Source of the DNA: Fragilariopsis cylindrus CCMP1102
Taxonomy: Eukaryota > Bacillariophyta > Bacillariophyceae > Bacillariales > Bacillariaceae
NCBI GenBank assembly: GCA_900095095.1
Contig: FMBT01000291.1
Coordinates: 806,001 to 870,000, forward strand
Direction: 5' to 3'
DNA length: 64,000 bases
Below the pieces are notes generated by a model that ran no database searches, had not been told where the DNA came from, and saw only the letters and a list, made by a program, of their open reading frames with translations. Each line of letters starts with the position of its first letter. Positions within the stretch are counted from its first letter, which is position 1. The position numbers were made by a program, and so were the translations under genes. Below, in pieces: positions 42,801 through 56,196 of this stretch.

Positions 42801-44851
42801 CGTGATGTACTCATAATACGTAACAGGTCTAGAGATCCAGCTAAAGCGCTTCCTCGTTTACTATCTTGACATGATTGCCAGGAGTTAATTAACGCGGAAT
42901 CGGTCATGACTGCTGTTTGCAATAATGTTATCTTTACCGAATCATCCATGACGTTAGTAGCTAGTTGATCGTACCGTCTGGAGGTATCTTGAAATGAAGT
43001 AAGAAATTCATGTCTTGTGTTGAAATCGCTGAATTTCAATGCAATTAATTTCTTCATCAGTGTGGTTGAAGCTATCTGAGCTGCATCTGAGTCATTCTGA
43101 TGATCTTCGTGATTTCTCCATACATATAACGGATCGTCTGGACGGACCATAAGAAGACCTAGACCTTCGGGGTTCTTAAGAACTACACACAAGATTTGAG
43201 CGAAGTAATTAACTTGAAGTCTTGCTAGTTCTGCATCGGGTCCACTACGTACTGAGCATGTTGATGATCGAAGATCGGGATTGAAATTAGGATCCAATAC
43301 TCTTTCCAATGTATCTTGGATAATTTGTCTTTTAAAATTTAGTTTCCAATCTTGATAGAAAGCATCGTTGTTGATGGTCGGGTATTTTACAGGATCTCGA
43401 GGCTTTCGATTCCAACTGATAAGTGCGGCTTCATCATCTTTTAAAGTGATAGGGCCTGAAACTATCATTGTTGGTGAGCCAGGACCTCCTGTTGTAGTCG
43501 TTGCTGGTATAACTAACGTTCGAAGATATGTAGCTTTACCAGTTATTGCACGTTTCCAGTTTAACATATCCGCATAATCCCATGTAGACGGATCGTCACA
43601 ATCGATGACTCCACCAGCAAGAGCAACGGCAGCAGCGGTCTCTAGATAACAACAAAAGTGTACACAGTTTTGTACTTCCTTGAGTGGTGTTATATGGAGA
43701 GTCTCTTCGGTGCCTGCAGTGGTTGGCTTTTTGTATTTAAACGTTGGCAAATCATCAATTTCAATAGAACGAAATTGTTCAAATGTGTGGATGTGGTTCT
43801 GATCTAGCACAAGGTATATCGGATTTGTTGCCGTCGTACATTTCAACATATTCACCAAGAGGACTTCGAGTTGCGCATCGAAAGGAGTGGTCGCCATCTT
43901 GGGTGAGCTAGTATTACTAGGCGTAATGTTAGTAGCAAATGCACGTCGGGTTGTTAAGTTACGGACTCTGAAATTGCAGATCTCGGTTAGCAATGTATCA
44001 AGGCGTTCTGTTAACGGTAGCTCTGGAAGAGAAGGTAAAGGAGGAGTCTCTGGAAGAGAAGGTAGGGGTACGTTAATAGGAACTGGATTTCTGGCAGTAA
44101 TTTCGTAACCTTTTACGTAAGGATCGTGTACTGTTGGAAATGTTCCGAGCGTAAAAGACGTATCAATGACTTCTTCAATAGGTTCAGGTGGACTGGGACG
44201 TTCCGGAACACTAGATGTATCTGTACTTGAACTATCTGGTAGAGGTAGTCTAGGCGGAGAGACGTAGAGTGGATCGCCGGGGCGTAAGCCGCTATAAGCG
44301 CTTGCTGTGCTTTCGTCTTCTTCTCTAGCTGTGTTTACTTCTACCTGGATATTTAAAAGATTATTTTCTATATCGGCTTCCTCTTGATTAGTATCACCAG
44401 ATGGTGTATATCTAATAGTCGGAGCTCTTGAACGAGTAGTTCTGCGCGGGTTCGGTGTGTGAACGTTATAACCTAGAGAGGTTAGTTCAGTCCGATGGTT
44501 AGCGTCTGCCCAAAAAGGGGGACTACGAGTTCCTTCACCTAACGCTTCGGGCGCTTGGTTTCTACTTGTTGCTTCGGAATAAGTGGATCTACTATCGTTA
44601 TCACTTCCTTCAGTAGGTAGTGTTTCGTTAGTATCCTCTTGTTCTTCTTGCTGGCTCATTCACAGTTGAATGGCTTCTCTAGTTCTTATTTGTTAAGACT
44701 TGAGGTTATTGTAATTTAGACTTCTTTCGAGATCGTTAATTCAATAATTACAATTAAATATAATTGGATCTCCGGTCCTTTTGTCGTTCAGATGAACTAA
44801 AAAGAAAGTTGATCAGCACGTTTATAGGATAAACCGTGCGACTGTTAATCT

Positions 44852-45653
44852 TGTACGTTTCACAGACAATCGATGATTGGTGAAACAGGATTATAATAGT
44901 CTTACTCTTCGGTCTTGTAAGATTCTATTAAAGCTGGAAGGATTGATACTCTTGACCCTTATATTGAAAGACTACTCACGGTTGTTCTACCAGGATATCT
45001 AACCCCTTCTTGTCAGCGAAACTTCCGTAGAAGAATGGCGTAACTTTCTGTAGATATATCTATAGTAACGTCGTACGATACTAACGATGATGTTCAAACG
45101 CAAAAGTTGTTATTAACACACTTGTTTATTTAGTCTATGGTTATTACAATTTTTCAACAATAAAAGACAGTAATTGTTCATTTCTCGTAATCGAGGTAAT
45201 TCTGCTCTTTTCTTCGTATTTTAGTATTGCGGTTTCCAGTAACCCTGCATACAACTTTCTGTTCCTAACTCACTTCGCCTCAATGCATATATATCGCATT
45301 AGCGGTTCAAAGGTGGACATCGACATCTGTTCGACTTCCATATGTATAACACTCTTCATAATCGTGTTCTATGTATTCGGACACTCTTCCTAATCGTGTT
45401 CCGATTTGTATAAATATACCTAAGCACTTCTCTTATTTGCGCTCGGTTCCAATTGCTTCGACAACTGCTTCGACAGTCACTTCAACTCCAAACAGTACGA
45501 TGTTGGCTTTTAGCTAACTTTCGGTTCTCTTTTATCTCAATAATGCATACACGTGCATTCTCACTCACTAATCTGATCGCGCTTGTATTTCTACTCCGCG
45601 GGGCTTATGTACGACATATGACTCCTACATCGAGTACTATGTATAATTTAACA
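44852..45653 (-). repeat. LTR (5' LTR in element orientation)
   Basis: About 802 bp with the same ends as the copy at 36062-36864. The few differences cluster near 45466-45495 and 45555-45565. Confidence 0.93.
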
Positions 45654-47354
45654 TAGACCAATACGTGCAACAGTTCAAACCGTTGAAATTGAACATGACG
45701 ATGATGACAGTGTTGGGTCTATGCCTAGTTTACAAGATCGAGCTCGAGAAGAAGATTCCTCAAGTGATGATGACAGTGTCTGTGATGAACAATCCAAACA
45801 ACCAACTAAGATTGTATGGAATGTTCCAATCGATGACTCCAATGGGGAGAAAACCGGATGTCCTCGACTTAGAAAGAGTAAACTCAAGCGTCGTGTACGA
45901 ATCAGAGAAAAACGACGCAAAGCTGCAGCTTCTAAGCAAGAACTGATTGATAAGAACACATCTGCTGTTACAGCTAATGAGTTACCAATCCCAATTATTG
46001 ATAACATGGGCAATAATAAAGAATCCCCTACATTAGTAGACGGTATAGAGTTCTTTTCAACGGATCCTCATCCGCTTCAACCTAATATCATCGACGACGT
46101 TATTGAAGAAATGAAAATGGACGATCTACTGTTCTACGATTCAATAGATTCACCCAATGACTCCACAGTATTCGTAGATACAAAATCAGACACCTCGTAT
46201 CTTGATGACTTATCTACCTTCAGACCGACTGAACACGAATACTGGGAAGACTTTTTATTGGATGAATCTACTCAGCGTCTGATCTATCAAGGAAGACTCG
46301 ATTATTATGAACAATATGACATTAATGCTACCGACATTGCTAATGTAATGAATCCTCTTACACCAAGATATTCTGTACCCACGGTCATCGATTATGAATC
46401 CAAAAGGAAGTACTTTGCACATCTACCTGCTTCTGTTGTTAAAGCTACCTTCAAGCATACAACTCAGAATATGAAACTGCCCCCAGCCTCATATCTGCAC
46501 AAGATGTTCAAATCACCTAATCCTTCTGCAAATCTCAAACGCCGTGATGAAGACGATGCTACCGACATGATCTATTCAGATACTCCTGCATGCAACGGTG
46601 GTGAGAAATGTGCACATATCTTCGTGGGACAAAAATCGAAACTCACCGATGCATACAAAGTAAAACATCAGAATGCTGAAGACTTTCTACTTTGCTTCCA
46701 AGATCGTGTCCGTCAAAGAGGATGTCCCACTGGACTAGTAAAACATAATGCTCCTATGTATCGAGGATGGAAAAACGCAGTGTACCTTCGAGACATTTGT
46801 ATCTCATTATGGCAATGCGAATCCAAATATCAGCACCAAAACTATGCTGAAAATCGATGGCAAACCGTCAAACGGTGCACGAACCGAGTAATGGACCGCA
46901 GCGGTTGCCCTCCCTACGTTTGGTTTCTAGCATTATCCTATGTTATATTCTGTCTCAACAATTGTGTTGATCCAACCATCGGAGAGGGAAACAAGAGCCC
47001 ACTACAAATCGCAACATTTCAAATGACTGATATTAGCCCTCTGCTATACTTCTATTTTTGGGAACCTGTTTATTATCTCGTTGATGAATCAGAACAGCAT
47101 TTCCCAAGTAAGTCCAAAGAAATGAAGGTCGATGGGTAGGAATCTCCGAACATATCGGTAACAAGATGACCTACAAAATCATTTCCGATACAACTGGAAA
47201 CGAAATTTGTCGCTCGGCCATACGTACTGCACGAGACAATACGATGAAGAACCTACGCGAAGATCCTGTCACGGTAGACAAAGATCTATTCAATGTTGAA
47301 ACTATCCTTTCTCCGGCAGAAGATATTGCTAACAATAAGTTAAAAGAGGTGTAG
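45654..47354 (+). mobile_element. Partial inverted copy of the same copia family
   Basis: This plus-strand internal fragment begins abruptly at the right LTR edge. It matches the internal region of the minus-strand element at about 39.7-41.4 kb, in opposite orientation and with high identity. It covers the end of gag through part of the integrase region and lacks reverse transcriptase and any LTR of its own on the right. It is a broken remnant with about two interruptions. Together with the full element it forms a 1.7-kb inverted repeat around a spacer of about 4.2 kb. Confidence 0.88.
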
Positions 47355-48062
47355 TGTACGAATGAATAGAGTTGAATCTGTTGTGCAAAAGAGAGATGTG
47401 CTCTCTTTATCATAAGGTAGGATTTCAGTCAAATAAAATTCATTCTAAACAATAGCGCAGCTCTTTTTATCTGAGTTGGTAGAGGGTGTTTTGTAGGAGA
47501 ATTGCTTTGCGTCTATGATGGTAGAAGCAATTACTCTGAGAACTATCCAATGTGGATGGACTCTTGTTAGTAAAGGCTCATATCCTTGAGGAGTGGCTAC
47601 TCTAGAGTATAGTATAACTAAAGATCTAATATAGGAGAAGTGAGTACAATCTTGTTAGGGACAGTAATTGATTAATATATGATATCTAAAAGGGTCTAAG
47701 TCAGTATTTCGGAAGACAGGATTGGGGTGGGTTGTGGCGATGACAGTGGTCTCATTATCTCTTCTTCTCATCTCTGCTCTCTCTCTCTCTCTCTCTCTCT
47801 CTATCCCTATCTCTCAATCCATACCAGATTGGAAACAAAATTTTTAACCACTAAATGAAGCAAATCATTACCATTATTTGTATCAGAAAATCGATAGTAA
47901 AAATTAATCATACTAAGCAATCTGAGAATTATCGCTCTTCTACAGTGTCAGTTGACGAGCAGACGCTAGAAAATCACGTGTAATAAAGACGCCATAAGAG
48001 ATTACGATGAATTTTTACTCATCCATTTTCTGTTGAACAAATCAATCATCTGCTCGCACATC
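47355..48062. other. Intergenic between two retroelements
   Basis: No gene is supported. A (CT)n tract lies at about 47775-47810. A tRNA A-box-like TGAGTTGGTAGAG at about 47476 has no matching B-box. The last bases (ACATC) form the left copy of the likely target-site duplication of the next element. Confidence 0.5.
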
Positions 48063-48178
48063 TGAAATAATGGGAGTGTTGACGGACAGACCACTGTAGA
48101 ATATTAACCACGTAATCTAAATCATAATTTAAAATATTATTCACTAACTAGTAGAACGACCATGTCGTACTATTTTCA
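48063..48178 (+). repeat. Left LTR, 116 bp
   Basis: It begins TGAAATAATGGGAGTGTTGA and ends TCGTACTATTTTCA. It is identical to the right copy. Confidence 0.93.
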
Positions 48179-51100
48179 GTTTATCAGACCCACGTAGTAC
48201 TCTAACCATGCTAAGATTGCATAGGTAGTCTCTAATAAGGATGATGTATGCTTTGATTGATCATTTTGACCAACAAACGGATGAGATAATTCATTTTGAA
48301 TGAATTCCGTAAAAGCGAGTCGTATCGATTTTGCGACAAAATATAAACAGTATATTCACGATAAAGTGATGATACCACACCAACACCAACCATATGAATC
48401 GAACCGCATTCATGGTGTTGTGCTAAGGCTATATCTAATAGCTAAATACAATAACAAGGTTCTGCTTCGAAACCAGATACCATGGTCATAATTAAAAGAC
48501 AAAGTATTTTGAAAATCAATCTAAAATAGAGCTAAAATAGACTCAATTTAAGCACTATCTTATACTTTAGTGACAGGCTTGCGCTTCAATCGTTCAAGTC
48601 ATACACAGAGCCCAATACAAACCAAAAGGGCATATCAATGAAAAATTCACTCGTAAGCCATACTTACTGATGTGTATCAACAAACAGTAACCTCAACTGA
48701 CAAAATTAAGTCGCGTCTAGGGAAAATTTGATCACTCCTAAGCGTATTGAAGTTCAAAAATAGAATAGAAATCAAAGATACCACTTGATGTTACGCGTAA
48801 TTGAAGTCATGATTTGATTTCGCGGGACTTCTAAGGGGTGGAATGTGGCAGGCTCGGATTAGCTTGTACTCCACAGGACGAAAATTTCAATATTCATGTA
48901 TGTGCCCTGATACTAAACTGCGAATTGATACAGCTGAAAATCAATCCCGATTCATCATTCGCACGTTGGGCACTATTAACACCTAACACTCCTAATAATT
49001 GAGTGACTCCGTCCAAAACTAACGAAAAAGACAATGAATTTACTTAGGCTGAAAACTGTGCTGTAGAATTCTACAGCATTTGTACTAAGTAAATTAGAGC
49101 GAAAAACGAGAAAGCGAAATAACTGAAAATACAACCCAAAATTAAGGTCACTTTTCTTCACTTTTATTCACTCACTTTTCGAAACTTGTGGATAAACAAA
49201 CACGTAATAAGTTTTGTAGAAGATATTAAGCTACAAGTTAGTTTTAATAATAACCATTAAACAACACAATGGACAATGCAGCAATGAGGGGCCTATTCGG
49301 TCGGCTTGGCTTATCTCCCAAGCAGCACACTTCATGGTGCATGATCAATCGATCAATAGTTTAACTATACTAAAACGACTAACTGATGACTCTATTAAGG
49401 AGTTATGTCGTGTCTGTCGCAAGCCTGGTGGGATGATAGTTCATCCTAACGCAGGAGCCCCAGTCGCAGGTGGGCAGCTGGTGCAGTTTACCCAGCTATG
49501 TATCCAAATCCTGGAATTGCTATTGCAGCTTTACATGCTGACAATATTAAGCTAGCCTCGTTCTATATTCGCACATGTGCGAATGTATCTAGAACGTGTG
49601 CCTTTGCTGATGTTACCCTTGGTAGCATCGAGACTATGCGAGACTATAAGATAGAAATCGAAGCACAAGTCAACTTAAAGATTTCCGAAGCACCTAAGAT
49701 CAATGCGAACAAAGTATTTGAATTCTTTACAGAGTTTGGCGAGTTCACACTTGATATGGTGGGTAGTGTATCGAAAATTCCTCTCTCTTATGTCTATCGT
49801 GAGAATGAAGGACCACTACCTGAGGCGTTGGAGCCCACTTTTGGAACTGTCGGAAGTACGTTCGCGTCATTTAACCATGAGCTGGTTGCGCGTGCACCAA
49901 TCTTCCTTCCTGGAACAACGACATACACCCATTACTACACGCTCGATCGTGTTGTTATTTGGAAGATTTTGTATGAGATTTGCTATGGTACTCCGTACTA
50001 TACGTACATCAAAGCTCATCAGCAGTCACGAGATGGTCGTGCTGCCTACTTTGCATTATATACAGCATTGTTAGGAACCCAAGCCGTTGCGAATTATGCA
50101 TCTAAGGCTGAAAATAAGTTACAAACTATGACACTTGATGGTGGCAATAAGCGTAACTGGGGATTCGAGAAATATGTCTTAGCTCATATGGACAACATAC
50201 CATACTTGAGCATCTTAAGGTTATGAGCAATCATAGAGGCATCGATGAAACATCGAAGATCCGTCTCTTTAGTCTTGGAATTACTGATCCCGGTTTGGAT
50301 ACAGTTAAGGCTACAGTAAGTGCAAATCCAGCACTAGACACTTTCGATAAGGTTGTTGGTACATACCGCACTTTCATTGAGTCAAAGAAACAACATACTA
50401 AAGAACAAAAGAGTAATGTTAATGTTTCTTCTGCAACCTCCTCTCGCAATGGCGGAGGTAATCGCACGCGTCAAGGAGACAAAACTGGTGGTGAAGAGGA
50501 TGGATATGATCCCTCAGCCAATTATGATTCTTCTAAGATCGATAATGGTAGGTATTATACCACCGTCGAATGGAATGGTTTGAAAAAGAACCAACGCAAC
50601 TACTTGCGTAAGAATAGTAGACGCAATACCAAAAAGGGTAGCCCTCACAAGGCAAATGTCAGCCAAGTTAAAACTGCTGTCATGAAAAATAAGAAGACTC
50701 TTAGCAAAATGAAGTCTAAAATCGAACAACTCGTTTCGGAATCTGCTATGGTTGAGCATTTATCTGATACTGACGACGATATGTGATTGATGACACCGAT
50801 TCAGATGATGGACCGGTGAAGAAGAAGAAATCTAAGAAATCATCAAGCCTCAAAGTACCTCGTAAGAAACGCTGAGTTCGTTATCTTATGCCTGTACATG
50901 TTACAATATCTTCTATAATGGATATTGAGAATGGAGAATCTTATATTGATCTCGATTCGCACGCCGACACATGTGTGTTAGGCTGTAATGCTTTAAAAGT
51001 AGAAACCCCATATCCGGAAAGAACAGCAATAGTATCTTTTGCTGATCCTTCCGTGGGTACTGTAACGACACCAATACTTAGTGGAGCATTTTTATATACA

Positions 51101-54100
51101 CACTATACTGGTTCGCAATACATATTAGTAATACACCAAGCTATTTATCTAGAAAATATGAAACACTCCTTACTTTGTCCAATGCAAGTCCGTGAGAATG
51201 ATATCATACTTAATGAACACCCAAAGAGTATGACTGAAAATCCGACTAGCGAAACACATGCAATGTCTGGAGTAACTGACACGAATGAACTACTTCGAAT
51301 ACCACTTCTTATAAGAGGTGTGACGTCGACATTTCATGTTAGTAAACCAACGTTAAAACAATACGAATTATTGCCACGTTTAACCTTGACTAGTGCAGAT
51401 CTCACTTGGGATCCACAGACTAAGGAATATGAACTGGCTGAAGCTGCAATGCTTGATAACTATGGCGAATTAAAAGAGCCAGGGGACAGACCTGATAGAT
51501 TTGTCATTAAATCCATAAGTGAAATCCCAAATACTACAAAACTATCAGTAGCTGCATTGAATTCTCTATCAAGGAACGATCGCGCCACCTCTCAAGGTGA
51601 AGCAATACTTAACAGTATAGATCCTTTGTTAAATGAAGATGTATTTGCTGATTTATTAAAAGAAAATAGGAATCTTTCTGCTACTTCAACGTCAAATCGA
51701 CAAGGCTTATCAGCTGAAAAGTTAGCATCGACATGGAAGATACCACTAAGACAAGCACAAAACACGCTGCGAGTCACAACACAAAGAGGTGTGAGGCATA
51801 TTGCCAACCCTGCTATTAGCAGAAGGTTCAGGACAAATGACAGAATGTTAAGGTATAGAAGAATACCACATACTGTTTTCACTGACACATTAAAATCAAC
51901 AGTAAAATCTAAAAGACAAAATCAATATGCTCAGATGTACAGTACTGACTTCGGTTATACTCGTGCTTATCCAATAAGAAAGGAAGCTGAAGCACATCAC
52001 ACTTTATCTAAATTCTTTAAAGACATAGGCGTCCCTGACGTCATGGTGATGGATGGAGCAAAAGCTCAAATACATGGTAACTTCAGACGCAAATGCACTG
52101 AGGCTGACTGTAAAACAAAACAAACAGAACCATATACACCATTCTCTAATTCTGCGGAAGCAGCTATAAGAGAGGTAAAGAAATCGTCTGGAAGAAAGAT
52201 GATGGAAACCCAATGTCCTAAGCGTATATGGGATGATTGTATTGAATTAGAATCATTCATTAAATCACATACTGCAATAGACATTTGGCAATTGGAAGGT
52301 CAAGTACCCCAAACACGTATGACAGGTCAAACAGCTGACATATCCCAATTCTTCGAATTAGGTTGGTATGATTGGTGCCTGTATCATGACTCAGCGATAT
52401 CATTTCCTGAGGACAAATTAGTATTAGGTCGCTGGCTTGGACCATCTATCGATATTGGCCCTGCCATGACTGGTAAAATACTAAAAGAAAATGGAAACAC
52501 TCGGCATGTGTCTACTTATAGACCATTGACAAAAGATGAGTACCATGATCCTGTGAAAATAGAACAGATGAAACAATATACAATCCAAATCCATGAGGCT
52601 CTAGGACCAGCTGCAAAAGAATCAGATTTCGAAGATGAATTTGAAGAATTTGTAACTCCTATTAATAAACCTTATAAGGATAAAGATACGAAACCCTTTG
52701 AAGTACAAGATAGGGATGAGTATCAAGACTTCGATGCATATATAGGTGCAGAAGTTCTACTCCCACATGAAGACTCGATGCGCACAGCTAGAGTTAGGGA
52801 AAGAAAAAGAGAAGCTGATGGCTCACTTAAGGGGACATCTCATATAGATGTTATGTTCGATACTAGAGCATACATACTAGAATTCCCTGATGGTGCTGAA
52901 GCTGAATATACTGCAAACATTATAGCAGAAAATATGTATGCACAGTGTAATGCTGATGGAGAACAATATCTATTGTTGAAATCAATCTGTGACCATAAGA
53001 AAGATGGCCATGCTGTCGAAAAGGCTGACGCCTACATAACAGTTAACAACCGAAAATCCCTGCGCAAGACCACCAAAGGATGGCTACTTTGTGTAGAATG
53101 GAAAGATGGTACAACAACTTGGGAAAAGCTTGCTAACCTAAAGGAATCAAACCCTGTAGAGGTTGCAGAATATGCTTTATCAGTTGGTATAGATGATGAA
53201 CCTGCCTTCAAGTGGTGGGTACCATATACTCTAAACAAAAGAGACCGTATAATACTAGCGGTTAATTCTCGATATCACAAGAGAACACACAAGTTTGGGT
53301 TCGAAATACCTAAGACAGTGCAAGATGCTTTCCTATTAGATGACAGATATGGAGATGAACCCAAGTAATAAATAAATGTAGAATAAATTTGGCGGGTAGA
53401 TTGTTGACTTTCTGTCTTTCTAAGACCTTAAGGAGCAAAGCTGCAGCTATTAAATAATAAGTTATATATAGATGATCAAAATGATAATGATCTATGGGCT
53501 AAGGCAATAAAGAAAGAAATGGGTAAAGTGCGTATAGCATTTGACATAAAACCACATGGTGAAAAAGCGCCTGTTGGATTTACCCATATTGGATGCCATA
53601 TTATCTTTGATGTTAAGATGGAGAATTTCCAAAGAAAAGCTAGAATGGTTGGCAATGGTAATGAAACCGGAACCCCAGCTAGTTTAACATATGCTTCTGT
53701 TGTATCGCGTGAATCCGTACGGATTGCTTTAACAATAGCTGCTTTAAATGGATTAGAAGTGAAAACTTCAGATATTGAAAATGCGTACCTAACTGCACCA
53801 ACGACTGAGAAGCTGTTTACAGTTCTTGGTGATGAATTTGGTGAAGATAAGGGCAAAGTAGGTGTTATCGTAAGAGCACTGTATGGCACTAAGAGTGCTG
53901 GAGCAGCATTTAGGAATCATTTAGCAGATTGTATGCTCAATATGGGCTACGATTCTTGCAAGGCTGATCCTGATGTATGGCTCAAACAATGTATTAGACC
54001 TGATGGGACTAAATACTATGGCTACATATTACTGTATGTCGATGACGCTCTGTGCATTAACCATGATGCCACGGCTGAATTAGATAAGTTAGATGACTTC

Positions 54101-55277
54101 TTTGTAATGAAACCAAACTCTATAGGAGACCCTGATATATATCTTGGTGGTAAGATTATGAAGTGTGAAGTCAACGAAGAAAATGATGAAAAAGAATACA
54201 TTCCTGCATGGGGTATATCACCCACTAAATATGTCAGTGAAGCTGTAACCAATGTAGATAACTACTTGGCGAAGAATATGAATGGGCGAAAACAACCCAA
54301 GAGAAATGCTACTAGTCCATTTGCTAATGGATATAGACCAGAGCTGGACTTGAGCCCTGAGCTTGACCCGGTATTATGCTCCTACTATCAATCCCAAATA
54401 GGAATATTAAGGTGGATGGTGGAACTAGGTAGAATTGATATAATAACTGAAGTTTCAGAACTTGCTTCTCAGTTGGCTATGCCACGAGAAGGTCACCTAG
54501 AAGCAGTATTTAGGATATTCTCATATCTAAAGTACAAGAAAAATAGTGTCATGATATTCGATCCCTCTTATCCAGAAATTGATCATGAGAACTTCCCCAA
54601 GAGAGATTGGAATAATTTCTATGGAGATGTTAAGGAAGAATTACCACCACTGATGCCTAAACCTTTAGGACAGGAGGTGATACTGCGATTATTCTGTGAT
54701 TCAGACTTTGCTGGAGATGGCAATAGTCGAAGATCTAGAACTGGATTCTTTGTCTTCTTAAATGAGGCACCGATTCAGTGGTTCAGTAAGAAACAAACTA
54801 GAATCGAAAACTCAGTGTTTGGTGCTGAATTCATAGCTATGAAGACAGGACTGGACGTTACCAAAGGCATTAGATATAAGCTTCGTATGATGGGTATTCC
54901 AATAAAAGAACCTACATACATATATGGAGACAATATGTCTGTGATATATAATACATCAAAACCAGAATCAACTTTAAGAAAGAAAGCAAACTCAATCTGT
55001 TACCATTATATTCGTGAGAATGTGGCTGCAGATGAGTGTCGAACGGGCCATATCAGTACACATGAAAACTGTGCTGATATAGCAACTAAACCGTTGTCTT
55101 CTGGCGCTAAACGAGATCACCTTGTAGGTAAGGTTATCTATTTCTTTGCACCGGAATAGTAAGTTATTTTCTTACATGTAGTGAGTTATTTTTCTCGCAT
55201 ATTAACTAATCAAAGACCAATTAAGTGAGTAGAAATGCCCCATATTGTTCCATTTCCCACGACTTACTTGAGGGGAC

Positions 55278-55393
55278 TGAAATAATGGGAGTGTTGACGG
55301 ACAGACCACTGTAGAATATTAACCACGTAATCTAAATCATAATTTAAAATATTATTCACTAACTAGTAGAACGACCATGTCGTACTATTTTCA
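55278..55393 (+). repeat. Right LTR, 116 bp
   Basis: It is identical in sequence to 48063-48178 and is followed by CATC, which matches the left flank. Confidence 0.93.
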
Positions 55394-55818
55394 CATCATC
55401 ACAAAAAATACAGGGGTGTCACTTCCGGAAGTTAACGAACACATAAAAAGCTCGTCGTACGACAGCATTACTAGAAGTAACATCAACAATTGACACTACG
55501 GTTCAGTACTAGTAGAATGAAAGAAAAGATACGCAATAAAATATATGCACTTGCGGCTAAAGAATACTGGTACGAACAATCGCTCGATCGAGAGAACACA
55601 AGCAGACAGACACCAAGCATCCAATAGAACAACAAAACATCAAAACAAAGAAACTTGCCTTACACAGTAGTACACGACACAGATTATTGCTGATATCCCT
55701 TCTTCGTCATCATACTTTGAAATTCGATAGATTAACTTAAAAACTTCAACAAAACCTGCTGCACAATAGTTTTCAAGACCAGAATTTTATACAAACCTTA
55801 TCGAATAATCCAACAGTA
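55394..55818 (+). promoter_or_regulatory. Upstream region of the small plastid-targeted gene, bounded by an LTR
   Basis: These 425 bases lie between the right LTR and the start at 55819. They form the remaining native upstream region. The young element sits directly upstream in the same orientation. No core promoter motif can be fixed. Confidence 0.35.
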
Positions 55819-56196
55819 ATGAATTCCCTACGTCTACTATTTCTATTTCTATCTACTACATTGGTACATTCCTTTGTAGTAAGACCATCGTCATCTAGTG
55901 CTACCGCAATTTCCTCTACAATGATAAAGGATAAGGTGATGTCAGACATGGACCTTATGTGTCTTGAGAATTCTGCTGATATTTGTTCGTTCTATGAAGA
56001 ATGCGACATCGATGATCGCGAGGCGCTCTTCAACCGATTCGCTGAACAGACAGAGATTATGGCGGTTAAGATTGCGGAAATGAATGGCTTGGTCAAGCAT
56101 CTAAAAACTGGTGATCACAAGCATCTAGAATCCGAAGAAGTTGCTATTTTCAGCCAGAAGGTTCTCGACTTAGTCGACACGGAACTCTCTCTGTGA
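55819..56196 (+). CDS. Small conserved plastid-targeted protein of unknown function
   Basis: This is an intact protein of 125 residues. The leader MNSLRLLFLFLSTTLVHS|F is a signal peptide with the aromatic +1 residue used for diatom plastid import, followed by a Ser/Thr-rich transit stretch. The mature part is acidic and helical. It carries DLMCLENSADICSFYEECDI, then DDREALFNRFAEQTEIMAVK and GLVKHLKTGDHKHLESEE. The spacing of the Cys residues (three within about 15 residues) may allow a disulphide or metal site. The same pattern recurs in small diatom plastid proteins I recall, but no function is established. The gene stands alone, 425 bases downstream of a young LTR element that may influence its expression. 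Confidence 0.75.
   Translation: MNSLRLLFLFLSTTLVHSFVVRPSSSSATAISSTMIKDKVMSDMDLMCLENSADICSFYEECDIDDREALFNRFAEQTEIMAVKIAEMNGLVKHLKTGDHKHLESEEVAIFSQKVLDLVDTELSL

Larger units (their letters stand above)
36062..45653 (-). mobile_element. Ty1/copia-type LTR retrotransposon, 9.6 kb, minus strand
   Basis: Two direct LTRs of about 800 bp flank a minus-strand body. The gag-like region is at about 42.7-44.7 kb. Protease/integrase-type sequence lies at about 39-42.7 kb, and copia-order reverse transcriptase and RNase H lie at about 36.9-38.9 kb. Integrase before reverse transcriptase marks the Ty1/copia order (Pseudoviridae). It is broken, with roughly half a dozen or more interruptions, mostly between gag and the integrase region. 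The two LTRs differ at only about ten places, so insertion was fairly recent. It resembles the CoDi elements of diatoms, though the clade cannot be named. Five-base target duplications are not seen, because a partial copy of the same family adjoins the right LTR. Confidence 0.9.
48063..55393 (+). mobile_element. Ty1/copia-type LTR retrotransposon, 7.3 kb, young insertion
   Basis: Two identical 116-bp LTRs (48063-48178 and 55278-55393) with TG...CA ends enclose a plus-strand body. It has a long non-coding leader (about 48.2-49.27 kb) and a gag-like region (about 49.3-50.8 kb). Protease and integrase follow at about 50.9-53.4 kb, then reverse transcriptase and RNase H at about 53.5-55.16 kb, in copia order. 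A purine-rich tract (GAGGGGA) precedes the right LTR. The flanks share ACATC/CATC, consistent with a 4-5 base target duplication. It looks broken in about three or four places despite the identical LTRs. The LTR is far shorter than that of the neighbouring element and the proteins are only distantly alike, so this is another family. Insertion was very recent. Confidence 0.92.

Noticed and set aside
47460-47550. tRNA-like sequence (TGAGTTGGTAGAG)
   Set aside because: It resembles a tRNA A-box but no B-box or acceptor stem pairs at the right distance.
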